From: Rhodocollybia butyracea
Lineage: Eukaryota > Basidiomycota > Agaricomycetes > Agaricales > Omphalotaceae
Direction of reading: 5' to 3'
NCBI GenBank assembly: GCA_015501585.1
Contig: JADNRY010000167.1
Span: 1 to 64,000 of the forward strand
DNA: 64,000 bases
Made by a program: the position numbers and the translations under genes. Below, piece by piece: positions 33,601 through 44,944 of this stretch; position 1 is the first letter of the stretch, and every line of letters starts with the position of its first letter. The notes under the pieces were generated by a model. The model saw only the letters and a program-made list of their open reading frames with translations. It had not been told where the DNA came from and searched no databases.

Positions 33601-35420
33601 TCCAGGTTCTCAAAGTCACCCTTTTGGTCAAATCGTGTAGAGAGTGCAGCAGCAAGGTTATTGAGTGAAACAGCCCGGCTGGGGTGAGGTGCAGGAACCA
33701 GTTCCAATGCCTCCCTGTGGCATTGGATGGATTCCTCCAGGTTCTCAAGATCTCCCTTTCGATTAAATTGTGTAAATAGTGCAGCAGCGAGATTGTTGAG
33801 TGAATCAGGACGGTCAGGGTGAGGTGCAGGTCTCAGCTCCAATGCCTCCCTATCGTATTGGATGGATTCTTCTAGGTTCTCAAAGTCTGCTGTTTGCTGG
33901 AATCATGTAGAGAGTGCAATAGCAAGGTTATTGAGTGGACCAGACCGCCTGGGGTGAGGTGCAGGAACCATGTCTAATGCTGAAATTTGATAGATTCCTC
34001 TAGGTTCTCAAAGTCTCCCTTTTGCTCAAATTGTGTAGAGAGTGCAATAGCAAGGTTACTGAGTGAATCAGATCGGTGGGGTGAGGTGAAGGTCTCAGCC
34101 ACAATGCCTCCCTATGGCATTGGATGGATTCCTCCAGGTTCTCAAATTTGCCCTGTTGTTCAAATCGTGTTGAGAGTGCAACAGCAAGGTTGTTGAGCAA
34201 CATTGACCAGTTGGGATGAGGTGCAGGACACAGCTCCAATGCCTCCCTATTCCAATGTACTGATTCCTCCAGGTCCTTGAAATCTCCCATGTGGTTAAAT
34301 CTGATATTGAGAGTCCATCCAAGGTTAATGAGTGAAGACGATCTCTTGGGGTGAGGTGCAGGCCTCAGCTCCAATGCCTCCCTATAGCATTGGATGGATT
34401 CCTCCAGGGTCTCGGGGTCTCCTGTTTGCCCGAATCTTTGACTTAGAGCATTTGCAAAACCATTGAGCGAGTCAGAGCGGTTGGGATGAGGTGTGGGTCT
34501 CAGCTCCAATCCTTCCCTATGGCATTGAATAGATTCCTTCAAGCTCTCCAAGTCTCCTCTATGCTCATACTGTGCATAGAGTGCAACCCCAAGGTTACCG
34601 AGTGAGTCAGCCCGGTTGGGGTGAGGTTCAGGTCTCAGCTCCAATACTGTTCTAAGACAACTGACAAATTCTGTGATATCCTCCGTATCTCCCAGGCGCC
34701 CAAAGCGCTCGTAGAAAATTTTTCCGTGTTGGTCAAGCTCACTGGCAGCCTATTTACATCAGCAAAGTTCACGCTTGATATTTGTTCAAAATAAATCACC
34801 TCAAAAAAATCTTCTCCACCCAGTGAGTAACTGTCTGGGCTTGCCCTAATCGTGTCATCACTCTCATCCCCTTCCCATGTCCATTGATTGAATTCTGTTC
34901 TGATATAAGGTGGTGCTCTCCCTGCCTCCTCCCTCTGCAAGGATGGCCAATGTTGAGAATCCAGCTTCTTTTTGAGGAGAGTAATCATAAGACCTTGCTT
35001 TGTCAGGTGCTCTTCAACCACCTGTAGTAAGTACCCAGGTAAGCAGAGAATGTTCAACAAAGATGCAACCATTACTTTTGGTATCACATCCGCATAAAAA
35101 TCCAGGTCAAAAGCATATTCACGCTCTTGATATTCTCTGAGACATGACAGAAGTTAAATTATATTCAAGATCATGGAATTGGATGATCATGGATTGGATG
35201 ACCTACTCTCTTGCATATGCATAAAAAGAAATGCTTGTGTCTGTGACCGTATATTTTAAAGTAGACTTTGCAATGTCCAGAGCCTTAACTGAGAGAAAAA
35301 TGATGTTCTATACCAGTGTCTGATTCACCAATTGAAAGTTTTTAATGAAGTAAACAGACCTTTTTACTCTCAGTTGAGGAACCTCACTGCGCCCACAAAA
35401 CTTGCGGTAGGGCCAGTATT
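30617..35420 (-). pseudogene. p23/CS domain-TPR-CHAT protease gene, broken
   Basis: Minus strand, ending WVPFIHLGL at 30617. CHAT domain (about 31500-30617): catalytic His in AHFACHGTQ and Cys in LAFLSACETATGD are both present; an intron joins GTMW to AIRDSDAP. Upstream lie about fourteen TPR-like repeats of the type FENLEESIQCHREALELRPAPHP (34650-32630). These join through a 51 nt intron (34788-34738) to a CS domain: DTSISFYAYARE, YAFDLDFYADVIP, LKKKLDSQHWPSL, RTEFNQWTWEGDESDD. CHAT proteins are caspase-like cysteine proteases; CS/p23 domains bind Hsp90-type partners. Lesions: TGA after VLWAQ near 35382; a 1 nt loss near 34080; a deletion plus frameshift near 33985 and TGA near 33905; and a 7 nt tandem duplication (CCTCTTA twice) near 32630. 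The first exon also lacks an obvious ATG. Confidence 0.75.
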
Positions 35421-35542
35421 TTGGTACTGGGCAGAGTTGAGCTTTGATTTGACTATCAATTTCATTAATAACAGTGTACACCCGGGTCAATATAAGTAAA
35501 GTTGCAAGGGAAATACCAGATTCAAGGGCTCCTCACTTTTAT

Positions 35543-35872
35543 TCACTGCAGGTCCGCATCCATGTTAATAGTCTCTGTGGAGCCAGTTTCAATCATGTCA
35601 TCTGACTCATCGCCTTCCCAAGTCCATCGACTGAAGTCAGTCTCGACATACGGGAGTGCAGCCTTGGACAGCTCAGGCCAATACCGAGAAGTGATATCTT
35701 TCTTGAACATAACAATGGTAACGGATTGCGGTGTCCTGATTGTCTCAAACGCCTATATCCTGCAGTTGAAATATCCCACACTGAGGTATCAAAGAAACAA
35801 AAATCATACCGAGCATGAGATCACTCCAGCGTAAAAATCCAGGTTGAATGTGTATTCACTCTGTTTGTCTCC
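35543..35872 (-). pseudogene. p23/Sba1-like cochaperone, 3' part
   Basis: C-terminal exons of a p23-like gene whose 5' part is at 41157-41442, now separated by a 5.3 kb insertion. Exon 3 continues DKQSEYTFNLDFYAGVISCS to a donor at 35809. Exon 4 (35752-35543) reads AFETIRTPQSVTIVMFKKDI, SRYWPELSKAALPYVETDFS and RWTWEGDESDD, the signature end of the CS domain (YWPxL...P-[YF]-hydrophobic-xTDFxRW), then a short acidic tail ending MDADLQ. Joined with the 5' part it would give about 147 residues, close to family length (roughly 150-220). p23 stabilises closed Hsp90. Without the insertion the gene would look intact. Confidence 0.75.
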
Positions 35873-36621
35873 TGTTATGACCCGGATCTAAATCCTATAC
35901 ACCCAATCTTTTTTCTTCTGTAACCAACTATGAACACTATCATTAATACTTCTACTTAACATTTTACATTCATTAGTTATTCAACACCATTTGGGTTAAT
36001 GCTGCACACATTCTTCCAGAACACCAGAATGATCTTTAACAGTCACTGCACAGTCTGCACAGTCATGACATCATTCTAGCTCCACAACTATGATGTCATC
36101 TTGCTACTCCACAATCATGATGTCATTCCATTGCTCTGCAGTTATGATATCACACCACTGCTCCACAGCTATGACATCATTGCATAGCCTCTTTACATCA
36201 ATGACTCAATATCAGTCATTGCACAGCCAGATATCTGAGTCAACTACGGTTCTGCATACATGACTCAATATTAGTCATTGCACAGCATTACATAGTCAGA
36301 CTGACTCATCCGCAGTATTTCCGCAGTTATGACTCAAATCTAGTCATTCTGCAGCATTTCCTAACTAGTACACATTGCACAGTATATAAGTAGTCTAGAT
36401 TTACCAATGTACGTTAGAGCCTGTTCGGCCACGGATTTGGATTTGGATTTAGAAATCCGGACTTACTGTATATAGAAGACGTGACTGTCAGAATTAGCGC
36501 TTGGGCGCTCCGCCGCTCATCTTTAATCGATAACAGCCGTTTAAACTTTGCTGCAATGGAACAAGCACCAGAAGATGATACTGAGCTTTGAAGACGGCTC
36601 GCGCTCATCACAACTAGTGTC

Positions 36622-37960
36622 ATGCAGTATATAGTACTAGGGGTGGCTACCTATGCAGCTCCACACTACTGCAAGCAGCCTCTGCATGATTCTTCGCTAC
36701 AAGGATGTGCATGGCTTGATGAGCTTCTTTGTGGGCATCCTGATAAAATGAGGATCAACTTTGGATGCAGAAGTATGTTTTTCTTGCACTTGTTGTGCAA
36801 ATCCGTCTCTTGGGTTATGTAGAGAACCAACAAACACAGATATACCTTGACGAGTCCCTGGCAATCTTTCTGTACACCTGTGTCACAGGCCTTTCAGTTG
36901 ATCATGTTGCTGAAAGGTTCCAACATAGTAAATCTACTATTGCAGAGTAAGTACACTGGTGACTGCACTCTTGTACTCAATACCTTCACTAATTTGATTC
37001 ATAGACATTTTACAAAAATGGCTGGGATTCTGTCCTCACCTGCTTTCTACAATCGCTTTGTTCACCTTCCAGATGCAGATGATCCTGTTCCAGATGAGAT
37101 CCGGCTCAATCCCAAGCTCTGGCCATTTTTTTCTCATGTCCTTGGTGCCATTGATGGTACTCATATCAACTGCACTCCTTCTGCTGAAGACATTCACAAT
37201 GCACGGAACCGGAAAGGCGGCATTACAATGAACTGTCTTGCTGTTGTTGACTTCCGAATGTGCTTCCTGCTGTTTATCAGTGGATGGGATGGATGTGCAG
37301 CTGACTCGCAGATGTATGCAACAGCAAGGCTTGCAGATTTCCCTATTCCTGCCGGCAAGTGCTATTTAGCTGATGCTGGATTTGGCATCTGTGACAATCT
37401 CCTTGTACCATATCGAGGTGTTCGCTATCATCTGGCAGAATGGGGACGTGTTGGACAGCGGTGAGTTGTTCTGGAATATTGACTTCACACTCCGTTTGAT
37501 GCAGGTACTTAGGCCTGTGAATGCCAAAGAGTTGTACAACTTGCGGCATGCATCAGCACGCAATGTTGTTGAACGTATTTTTGGAGTTGTCAAATCCCGC
37601 TGGGCAATCCTCAGTTATCCCCCTCATTATTCCATGGAGATTCAGGCTCAAATACCAGTTGCACTTGTTGCTCTCCACAATTTCATCATGGAACATGATG
37701 CTATGGATATTGAAAGATTTCTCCGAGAGGATGTGACCGATGACTTACCAGGCTTTTGTCGGAATGAAGAAGTTGATTTTGGACGGCTCAAAACTTCTGA
37801 AAAAACTTCGAGGGTAGAAAAGCAACGTGCAGAGAGTGCAAGAGATGTAATTGCGAATCAAATGTGGGCCCAGTACAGTCATGTTTTGGCAGATCAGGCT
37901 GCAGCGGCTATGGACATAGACAATGAATTTATTCAAAGGGGTATTGAGCCATTAGACTAA
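36622..37960 (+). CDS. Harbinger (HARBI1-like) DDE transposase
   Basis: Cut-and-paste transposase. First ATG at 36622 leads into GCAWLDELLCGHPDKMRINF; then YVFLALVVQIRLLGYVE and AIFLYTCVTGLSVDHVAERF (helix-turn-helix part), a 57 nt intron after TIAE, and the catalytic core. Catalytic triad: Asp in GAIDGTHINC, Asp in CYLADAGFGICD, Glu in NVVERIFGVVKSRW, all present. A second intron after EWGRVGQR restores frame at PVNAKELYNLRHASARN. The end is IEPLD, stop at 37958-37960. At about 36762 the frame between INFG and MQKYVF is one base out, and no standard intron fits. The copy may thus be frameshifted, or the true start may lie downstream at that second ATG. Confidence 0.8.
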
Positions 37961-37976
37961 CACATATAGTATGATA

Positions 37977-40309
37977 CTATGTATTAAAAATAGAGGCTGT
38001 TCGGATTAAGTAAGGCGTAAGCAATATCACCACGTTCATCATCCAATGCATATAAGCATCGGAAGCAGAAGGCTTTTCCGAGAACAGAAGAAGAAGTCGA
38101 GTAAAATCAGCGGAAGTAATAATACCTGCATCTCTATCCTTCCGGGCCAGATCCCAAGCAATTCCAGCTTTCTTAGCGGGTGAGACAGCAGATGACTGTT
38201 TCGGAGCAGGCAAGCTCTCTTGAATTGCATTACCCACATTGTCGATTGAGCGGGAGATATTATTAAGAGCTTCAGGGCCGGTGAGTTTTGTGCGTTTCGA
38301 ACCACTCCAGGGAGATTCAAAATCATCTGGATCCATCCCAGGCCCTGCACGCTTCAAAGCCAAAGTTGGTGTGGTCAAGGAACCTGGTGTATGACTGGAC
38401 ACTGAAGCAACCGACTGACCAGGTGTCATGATAGGGGGACCAAAGATCTGTGAACTGGGAAGTACACGGCCGGTAGCGGGTGTTTCAGGAGCCGGAGTGG
38501 GAGAACGAGAGGGAGAAGATCGGTTCTGCTCAGATTCAAAAGCCTGGGAAGCCTGCGGACTGTCCTGACCCTCGAATTCAGGTGCAAATGGAACTGGAGC
38601 ATGGGCGGCCTGTGCTCGAGATCCATTGTAAACATACTTTCCTCGTGCGGTGGGAGGAAGAATGTCATGAACCTTATCAAAAAGGTCCCATCCACGAGTT
38701 TTGAATGGTTTGAAGATGGAATGCTGAGCAGAAAAGGATTTCCATGCATCTTCATTGACCTCTGTGACACCAAAGCCATGTTCGTCGTCATAATTCCAGC
38801 CCGAAATGCCTGGGTATGTCTTCTGTTTAGCACCAAGAATAGCTTTGTGAATTGATTTAATCTATATGTATACACTTCGTTGACATGGAAGCGGTAAGAG
38901 GAGAAAGAATACGTACAACTTTCCAGCGTGTACCAATTTTCGGTCCGGTCTTAGGACTACCTTTCGTCACTGGACGCGTCTCAGCCATGAACTTGGCACA
39001 TTCTTCCAGCCCAGCACTGGTCGGATTCCCTCCTTGTGTTATGACCCGGATCTAAATCCTATACACCCAATCTTTTTTCTTCTGTAACCAACTATGAACA
39101 CTATCATTGATACTTCTACTTAACATTTTACATTCATTAGTTATTCAACACCCTTTGGGTTAATGCTGCACACATTCTTCCAGAACACCAGAATGATCTT
39201 TAACAGTCACTGCACAGTCTGCACAGTCATGACATCATTCTAGCTCCACAACTATGATGTCATCTTGCTACTCCACAATCATGATGTCATTCCATTGCTC
39301 CGCAGTTATGATATCACATCACTGCTCCACAGCTATGACATCATTGCATAGCCTCTTTACATCAATGACTCAATATCAGTCATTGCACAGCCAGATATCT
39401 GAGTCAACTACGGTTCCGCATACATGACTCAATATTAGTCATTGCACAGCATTACATAGTCAGACTGACTCATCCGCAGTATTTCCGCAGTTATGACTCA
39501 AATCTAGTCATTCCGCAGCATTTCCTAACTAGTACACATTGCACAGTATATAAGTAGTCTAGATTTACCAATGTACGTTAGACATATTATTTTTCTTAAA
39601 TCCAAACCCCCACTTGTTTGCTGTTATCACTTGTGTGAATCACCAGACCAACTCATTGTATATTGTTGAGCTATCTCCAAGTTACAATACACATTTATAC
39701 ATCTTGTTGAGCTAACTCCAAGTTGTATCCACTAACATTCACCTGTTGAGCTATCTCCTAGTGAATACTTCTTTAATTGCCACTTGTTGAGCTATCTCCG
39801 AGTTGCAACTTCCTATTACTTGTTGAGCTATCTCCAAGTATTAGACATCACACTCACTATTACTTGTTGAGCTATCTCCGAGTATTAGACACCATACTCA
39901 CTACTACTTGTCGAGCCATCTCCGAGTATTAGTTCTGATTCATATTACTGCTTGTCGAGCCATCTCCGAGGGTAATCTTATTATTATTTGTCGAGCTATC
40001 TCCAAATAATAACTTCTGTGAGTTTTGTATTACAAACTAGTTACTAACTTTACTTGAGCCTAGTTGTTTGAGTATATATTTTTTGCCTAGCGGTTTCAAC
40101 AAACGGAAAGGCTTGCTCTATAATCTCATTAATTTCTCTTATCATTTTTACTGCCGAGTTACGTACTGTGAAGGTTTGGACGAGACTATTGATCGAGTCA
40201 TAACACCTTGCCCCAATTTTCCGCGATTTTCTGCAGAAGAAAAGAAATCCACGACGGCTTGCGTGTCGTCGGGGTCATCCCAGTTGGCTGAATCGGCACC
40301 GCGCACCAT
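37977..40309 (-). pseudogene. Harbinger Myb/SANT-like accessory gene, split by solo LTR
   Basis: Minus-strand partner gene of the Harbinger element. Exon 1 starts MVRGADSANWDDPDDTQAVV at 40309 and is cut at 40206 by the solo LTR. It resumes at 39036/39031 with GGNPTSAGLEECAKFM and PKTGPKIGTRWKV (donor at 38916). Exon 2 from 38861 reads GISGWNYDDEHGFGV and AWKSFSAQHSIFKPFKTRGW, then a Ser/Pro-rich region and a C-terminal helical part ending TASIFNT at 37977. The Trp spacing and the 'T-x-W..LK' style core suit the Myb/SANT-like DNA-binding protein that helps Harbinger transposases reach DNA ends and the nucleus. Removing the LTR and one CCTTG restores the frame. Confidence 0.7.
39037..40205 (+). 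repeat. Solo LTR C, nested inside the Harbinger element
   Basis: 1169 bp; TGTTATGACC to GTCATAACA; 5 bp duplication CCTTG (39032-39036 and 40206-40210). Same structure as copies A and B but with fewer TTGTTGAGCTATCTCCGAGT units, which explains the shorter length. Youngest layer of the nest by position. Confidence 0.85.
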
Positions 40310-41151
40310 GCTGATAGCAAAAACGGATGTATAACGTGTCTCGCGACGTTAGACTTTAGAGAAAAGCTTTTATCACGTCGGGTCACCCAGTGTCACATTT
40401 ATGTAAGATGCACTATACTATATACAGTAACTTCGGATTTCTAAATCCAAATCCAAATCCGTGGCCGAACAGGCTCTTAGACGTATTATTTTTCTTAAAT
40501 CCAAACCCCCACTTGTTTGCTGTTATCACTTGTGTGAATCACCAGACCAACTCATTGTATATTGTTGAGCTATCTCCAAGTTACAATACACATTTATACA
40601 TCTTGTTGAGCTAACTCCAAGTTGTATCCACTAACATTCACCTGTTGAGCTATCTCCTAGTGAATACTTCTTTAATTGCCACTTGTTGAGCTATCTCCGA
40701 GTTGCAACTTCCTATTACTTGTTGAGCTATCTCCAAGTATTAGACATCACACTCACTATTACTTGTTGAGCTATCTCCGAGTACTAGACACCACACTCAC
40801 TATTACTTGTTGAGCTATCTCCGAGTACTAGACACCACACTCACTACTACTTGTTGAGCCATCTCCGAGTACTAGTTCTGATTCATATTACTGCTTGTTG
40901 AGCTATCTCCGAGGGTAATCTTATTATTATTATTTGTCGAGCTATCTCCAGATAATAACTTCTGTGAGTTTTGTATTACAAACTAGTTACTAACTTTACT
41001 TGAGCCTAGTTGTTTGAGTATATATTTTTTGCCTAGCGGTTTCAACAAACGGAAAGGCTTGCTCTATAATCTCATTAATTTCTCTTATCATTTTTACTGC
41101 CAAGTTACGTACTGTGAAGGTTTGGACGAGACTATTGATCGAGTCATAACA

Positions 41152-41442
41152 TCTCCTCTGCGACAAGATCAAATTAGACCATGGTAAAAAAGTAACACCA
41201 CATTCAACAACACACTCGCTTGCATTGACTTTGAAAGAAATGGCTGTGTCTGTAATTGTGTAGTCCAAAGTAGAGTGTATGATTCCGAAAAGTTTGATGG
41301 TCAGGTAAATGAAGTTCTAAGGTGGCATGCCATGATTCTCAGATTCTCCAGTTAGAAATAAAAGTCATAAACAAACCTTTTCCTTGACAGTTACAGAGCT
41401 TTGCTGAGCCCACAAAACTAACGGAGTCTTGACGTTGGCCAT
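41152..41442 (-). pseudogene. p23/Sba1-like cochaperone, 5' part
   Basis: Exon 1 (41442-41377) reads MANVKTPLVLWAQQSSVTVK and EK, matching the start of p23 (P-x-x-x-WAQ-R/Q-S). Exon 2 (41316-41216) reads NFIYLTIKLFGIIHSTLDYT and DTAISFKVNAS, the first CS-domain strands. Exon 3 begins at 41157 and is cut after six bases by solo LTR B; it continues at 35867. All three introns have GT/AG borders and consistent phases, so before the insertion this was a good gene. Its paralogous domain heads the TPR-CHAT gene just downstream, suggesting tandem duplication and fusion. Confidence 0.8.
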
Positions 41443-42839
41443 AGTCGACAATTTCAATACGGAAGCGAATGATGTTCTTGAAGAAATTTATGATCGGTTG
41501 TGAAAGACAAAGACAAGGTGATATATATAGACCTGATAGTCATATGTACAAGAATGTTTTTGATCAATCGTCCACCTCAATACGGGCTGTCTGATACATT
41601 CATTGTAGCCAGCCCTGGCAAAACATTTTTGATCAATCTTCTACGGGTATCCCCGTTCATTCACAAGAAGTGTTTCGTTAGACGTGACAAGCACGCATCT
41701 ATACACATACGTCAACTGTGGGCCTCACTTTAAAACTCTTCATCATAACAGCTTTGGTCAAGTACTCAATGCAGAAGGGCAAGCAATCAAATCTAGTCTC
41801 CCTTAGGCAGTCTCGTTACACAGTGACGGGTGGAATGGAATAAAGGAAGGAGAAACCAACACGTTCCGCGCTTGGACCATGACGTGTAAAATCTTCCGAG
41901 GGGCCCAGGCTTGGATCGGATGTGTCTTCTTTATTCAGGCGTTTCGTGGTCAAATAGTTATGTGACGATAAGATCCAGAGCCCGCAAAGATGAGGAGAGG
42001 CATGGATGGAGCATGGGGGAGGCCTGGATGAAACGTGGGTAAAGCGAGCGGAGAGCCATGAGATTTTGATTAATTGCTCCAATGGTTTCGGCACATAGCT
42101 ATCATTACAGGTCATTACTAGTACGTACATCCGCTGCGATTGGGACTATTCAATCTGCCTGACAAAAATTGAGCGTTTCAGTAAGAAGACATGATTAAAC
42201 AAAGCTATCTTAGCTAGCCACAGAAACAATACCTTGCCTTCTTGTTGTGCACCTAGAATTGATGAATCGCAGTACATTCAGTGTACAAAATCAGCGATAT
42301 GAGTAGCTATTCATTAACTTTTTATTGCATGCTCGCACAGCATCTGTAGATCATAGGATTGTTAGCTGTTTTGACCGATCTCACTACATTGCAGTGCAAG
42401 CAATAAAAAATATCATAAAGAAAGCAACTTCACCACGAGGATGAACACAGCTACAGAATATATGCCTACAAAAATTTACACAGTTCTCAAATCCTATCTC
42501 TTTCTATCATGCAAACTCTGTGGGTTGTAGCAGGAAGTCGGCTTTTGTGCAGAACTCTTGTGAATTGTGACTTTGACTGTTGGATAATAAAATAGAACAC
42601 GATATTACCACTCGGGATAATATATAGCACAACGGCAGAATAGAGTGAAAAGCACAATATATTCCGTTTGCCCCCTACAGCACTGAGAGAGGGGCAATCA
42701 GATGAGGTAGTGTATATCTAGCTACTGCTTATATACTGGTAATGGGGGTGATAGGAAATAAGTACGTGTAAGTACATGTCAATAATGAGTGTGAGATAAC
42801 TATGAGCTTGATCAATCATAACAATGATACTGATATCTT
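41443..42839. other. Divergent intergenic region
   Basis: Lies between the p23-like gene (minus) and the ankyrin-ClpB gene (plus), so it would hold both promoters. No gene or repeat recognised; AT-rich with several TATATA words near 41520 and 42700. Confidence 0.4.
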
Positions 42840-42842
42840 GTG

Positions 42843-43899
42843 ATATCTAACATTGACTGTGCTCCAGAGTATGTTCTTATTTCTGCTATCCGACACATGA
42901 GCCTGAATTCATGCAGGCTCCTTGCAATTTCCCTTACTCTCATCAACATTCGCTATCCTCTTGGCTGGGCGCCGCTACACGCTGTTGTTTTATGTGGAGA
43001 CCCTCCCTTAGTGAAGCTTGTTTGAACCTGCCAGGTATCGACCTCGCAATCAAAGATAACTCCACCTTCAATGCTACATCTCCGGATTCCGATACTCTCT
43101 GTCAACGCCAAGAGCTTTGCCCGAATATCTGGGGGACAGAAAGCACGCTTGGTGCCACTGCATTGCATTTTGCCTGCATGCGGGGTGATCTTGAGATCCT
43201 GAACCTGCTCTTGGACATACCTGTAGCACATGATGTGCGGGACGACTCAAAAAGGTTACCACTAGAGTACTTTGACTTGGAACGGGTAACTCAAGAAACC
43301 TTCAATGCCTACGTTGTTGCTTCAAAGGCATGGTACATGCGCTGGCGCGCACTTGCGCAAAAAGGTATGGAATACATCATATATAGGCTCGACCTGTGGT
43401 TGTCTTATCTATTCATTTCAGATATAAAATCACTCTGTGGTGCCATACGCAAAGGAGACTACGACTACTGCAAAGAGTGCGTATTGTCCTTGGCCATGGT
43501 CAAGCACTTCTAACTTGATACTTAATCAGAATTCTTGAAATGAAGCCAGAACTAGCTCGTGATAACCATCCTTCTGTACTAACAGCTCTGCAAGAAGCAC
43601 TTGTGAGCCGTCAACCTGACAATATCAACCTTGTTCTGTCGCAATCAGACTCGGATGACTCAGATGATGAGTACCCATCATTTTCACTCTTCAGATCAAA
43701 CGCCAGGGCAGCCCAACATCCGTCCAGCGAAGCCCCGCATCCATCGACACTACTTTGTTATGCTTGTTTACTGGGTAATATGAGGATTGTGGAGGCGCTG
43801 TTGAGGAAAGGAGCAGAGTGGACAATATCCGATAGCAACAACTTGCTTCCCGCCAACTATGCCAGTCTCAATGGCAATGGTAAAATGCACGAGTTCAAG
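42843..43899 (+). pseudogene. Ankyrin-ClpB gene, part 1: ankyrin repeats
   Basis: Exon A (about 42843-43364) reads YPLGWAPLHAVVLCGDPPLV, then LNLPGIDLAIKDNS and TALHFACMRGDLEILNLLLD, clear ankyrin repeats. A one-base deletion near 43021 shifts the frame between them. Exon B (43423-43478) is DIKSLCGAIRKGDYDYCK. Exon C (from 43531) continues EILEMKPELARDNHPSV with an acidic SDSDDSDDEYPS stretch and another ankyrin unit (STLLCYACLLGNMRIVEALL), until a transposon cuts it at 43899. No start codon is evident, so upstream exons are lost or unseen. Ankyrin repeats bind protein partners. The next part of the same exon is at 44952. Confidence 0.65.
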
Positions 43900-44944
43900 C
43901 CCAGTCAAAACCCGCACTGGGCTGATCTGGGCACTTGGCGGATATCTGAGGAGGTCTGTGTTCGTCTGGGTCCAGCTGGCCAAATGCTGGGCGATTTTTT
44001 TTTAAATTCAGTTCATGTCATTCCTGAATCAATGGGTGGGAAATCTGTTCAGAACAGTCTCTAAGTTCAACGTTCAACAGTACTTGGACTTCAAACTTGC
44101 TTCAAACATTTTTATCAAGCGGTGAACATGTGACATGATAAAGTTAAAAAAAAAAATTCCATCGCTCTTTTGTTTGCTCTTTCATTCTCTTCCTGTTTAC
44201 CATCATCTGCATGTTGTCTGTTTTAAAGATGTATCATTCAACAACTCCTCAACCCACTTTGGACTGTATAGACTTAAGAATGGATTCGTTGGGCTGGGTC
44301 ATTCCCAAGGTGAGCTATCCTGCCTTTCCTTCAATGAATAATTTATTGAACTATTTTTTTTGATTAGCTCTTGTTGGCCTGTTGACGTCGTTGTGTGCCG
44401 GTATGCCGCATACCATTGTTTTCATTAATTTTTGTGCATTACAAAAGTGAGCTATCTCAACTTTTTCTTTTGAGCTGGTTAATTGACCAATTCTTTTTAG
44501 CTGGCCTTCTCAATTTTCCCATGACTATTGTATCTAGCACTCGTAACTGCGCCCTTGTATTGCCTTTGTACAGGTGTAATTTAAATCAGTAGTTTGATGT
44601 ATATGTAGTTACTAGTTTGTATGTCATAGTTGATAACTCTAATATGATTTACTCAGACTATCCCAGATGGACCCAGATGAGAACAGCCTAGAGTAATAGT
44701 AATATCACATTGTATTTTGTACAGTTCAGGCCAGATGAACTCATATTATCCCAGAGGAACGCAGTTATATACAATACTAAATTTTCACTCTCTGTACGGT
44801 TCTTGCCAGATAAACACAGATAAGAACAGCCTATACAGCTGATATCTGGAATTTCTGGGAAAACAGCTGATCTCGGATGATCACAGCTGGAACACGACTT
44901 TTACTATATCATCTCGGCTCAACCCAGTGCAGGTTTTCACTGGG
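43900..44944. mobile_element. 1.05 kb non-autonomous TIR transposon in an exon
   Basis: Inverted ends CCCAGTCAAAACCCGCACTG (left) and CCCAGTGAAAACCTGCACTG (right, complement), about 26 bp in all, flanked by the 7 bp duplication GTTCAAG (43893-43899 and 44945-44951). No transposase. Removing the element and one GTTCAAG rejoins the ankyrin exon in frame (MHEFKRLCEEETLIRRE). Confidence 0.85.

Larger units (their letters stand above)
36417..40476 (+). mobile_element. PIF/Harbinger transposon with two genes
   Basis: Terminal inverted repeats start GAGCCTGTTCGGCCACGG and contain the run GATTTGGATTTGGATTT; the right end (to 40476) is the inverted copy. Flanked by the 3 bp duplication TTA (36414-36416 and 40477-40479), diagnostic of PIF/Harbinger. 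Encodes a DDE transposase on plus and a Myb/SANT-like protein on minus, the usual two-gene set. A solo LTR (39037-40205) has landed in the second gene. Excluding it, the element is about 2.9 kb. Confidence 0.9.
35873..41151 (+). repeat. Solo LTR B, interrupted by a Harbinger transposon
   Basis: Same family as 21688-22903. Starts TGTTATGACC at 35873, breaks at 36416, resumes at 40480 and ends GTCATAACA at 41151. Flanked by TCTCC (35868-35872 and 41152-41156). Without the internal transposon it is 1216 bp, the same length as copy A. It sits in exon 3 of the p23-like gene, so it is the outer layer of a three-deep nest. Confidence 0.85.

Noticed and set aside
33447..33748. Plus-strand and alternate-frame minus-strand repeat-like proteins over the TPR array
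   Set aside because: Out-of-frame echoes of the TPR repeats; periodicity comes from the true frame.
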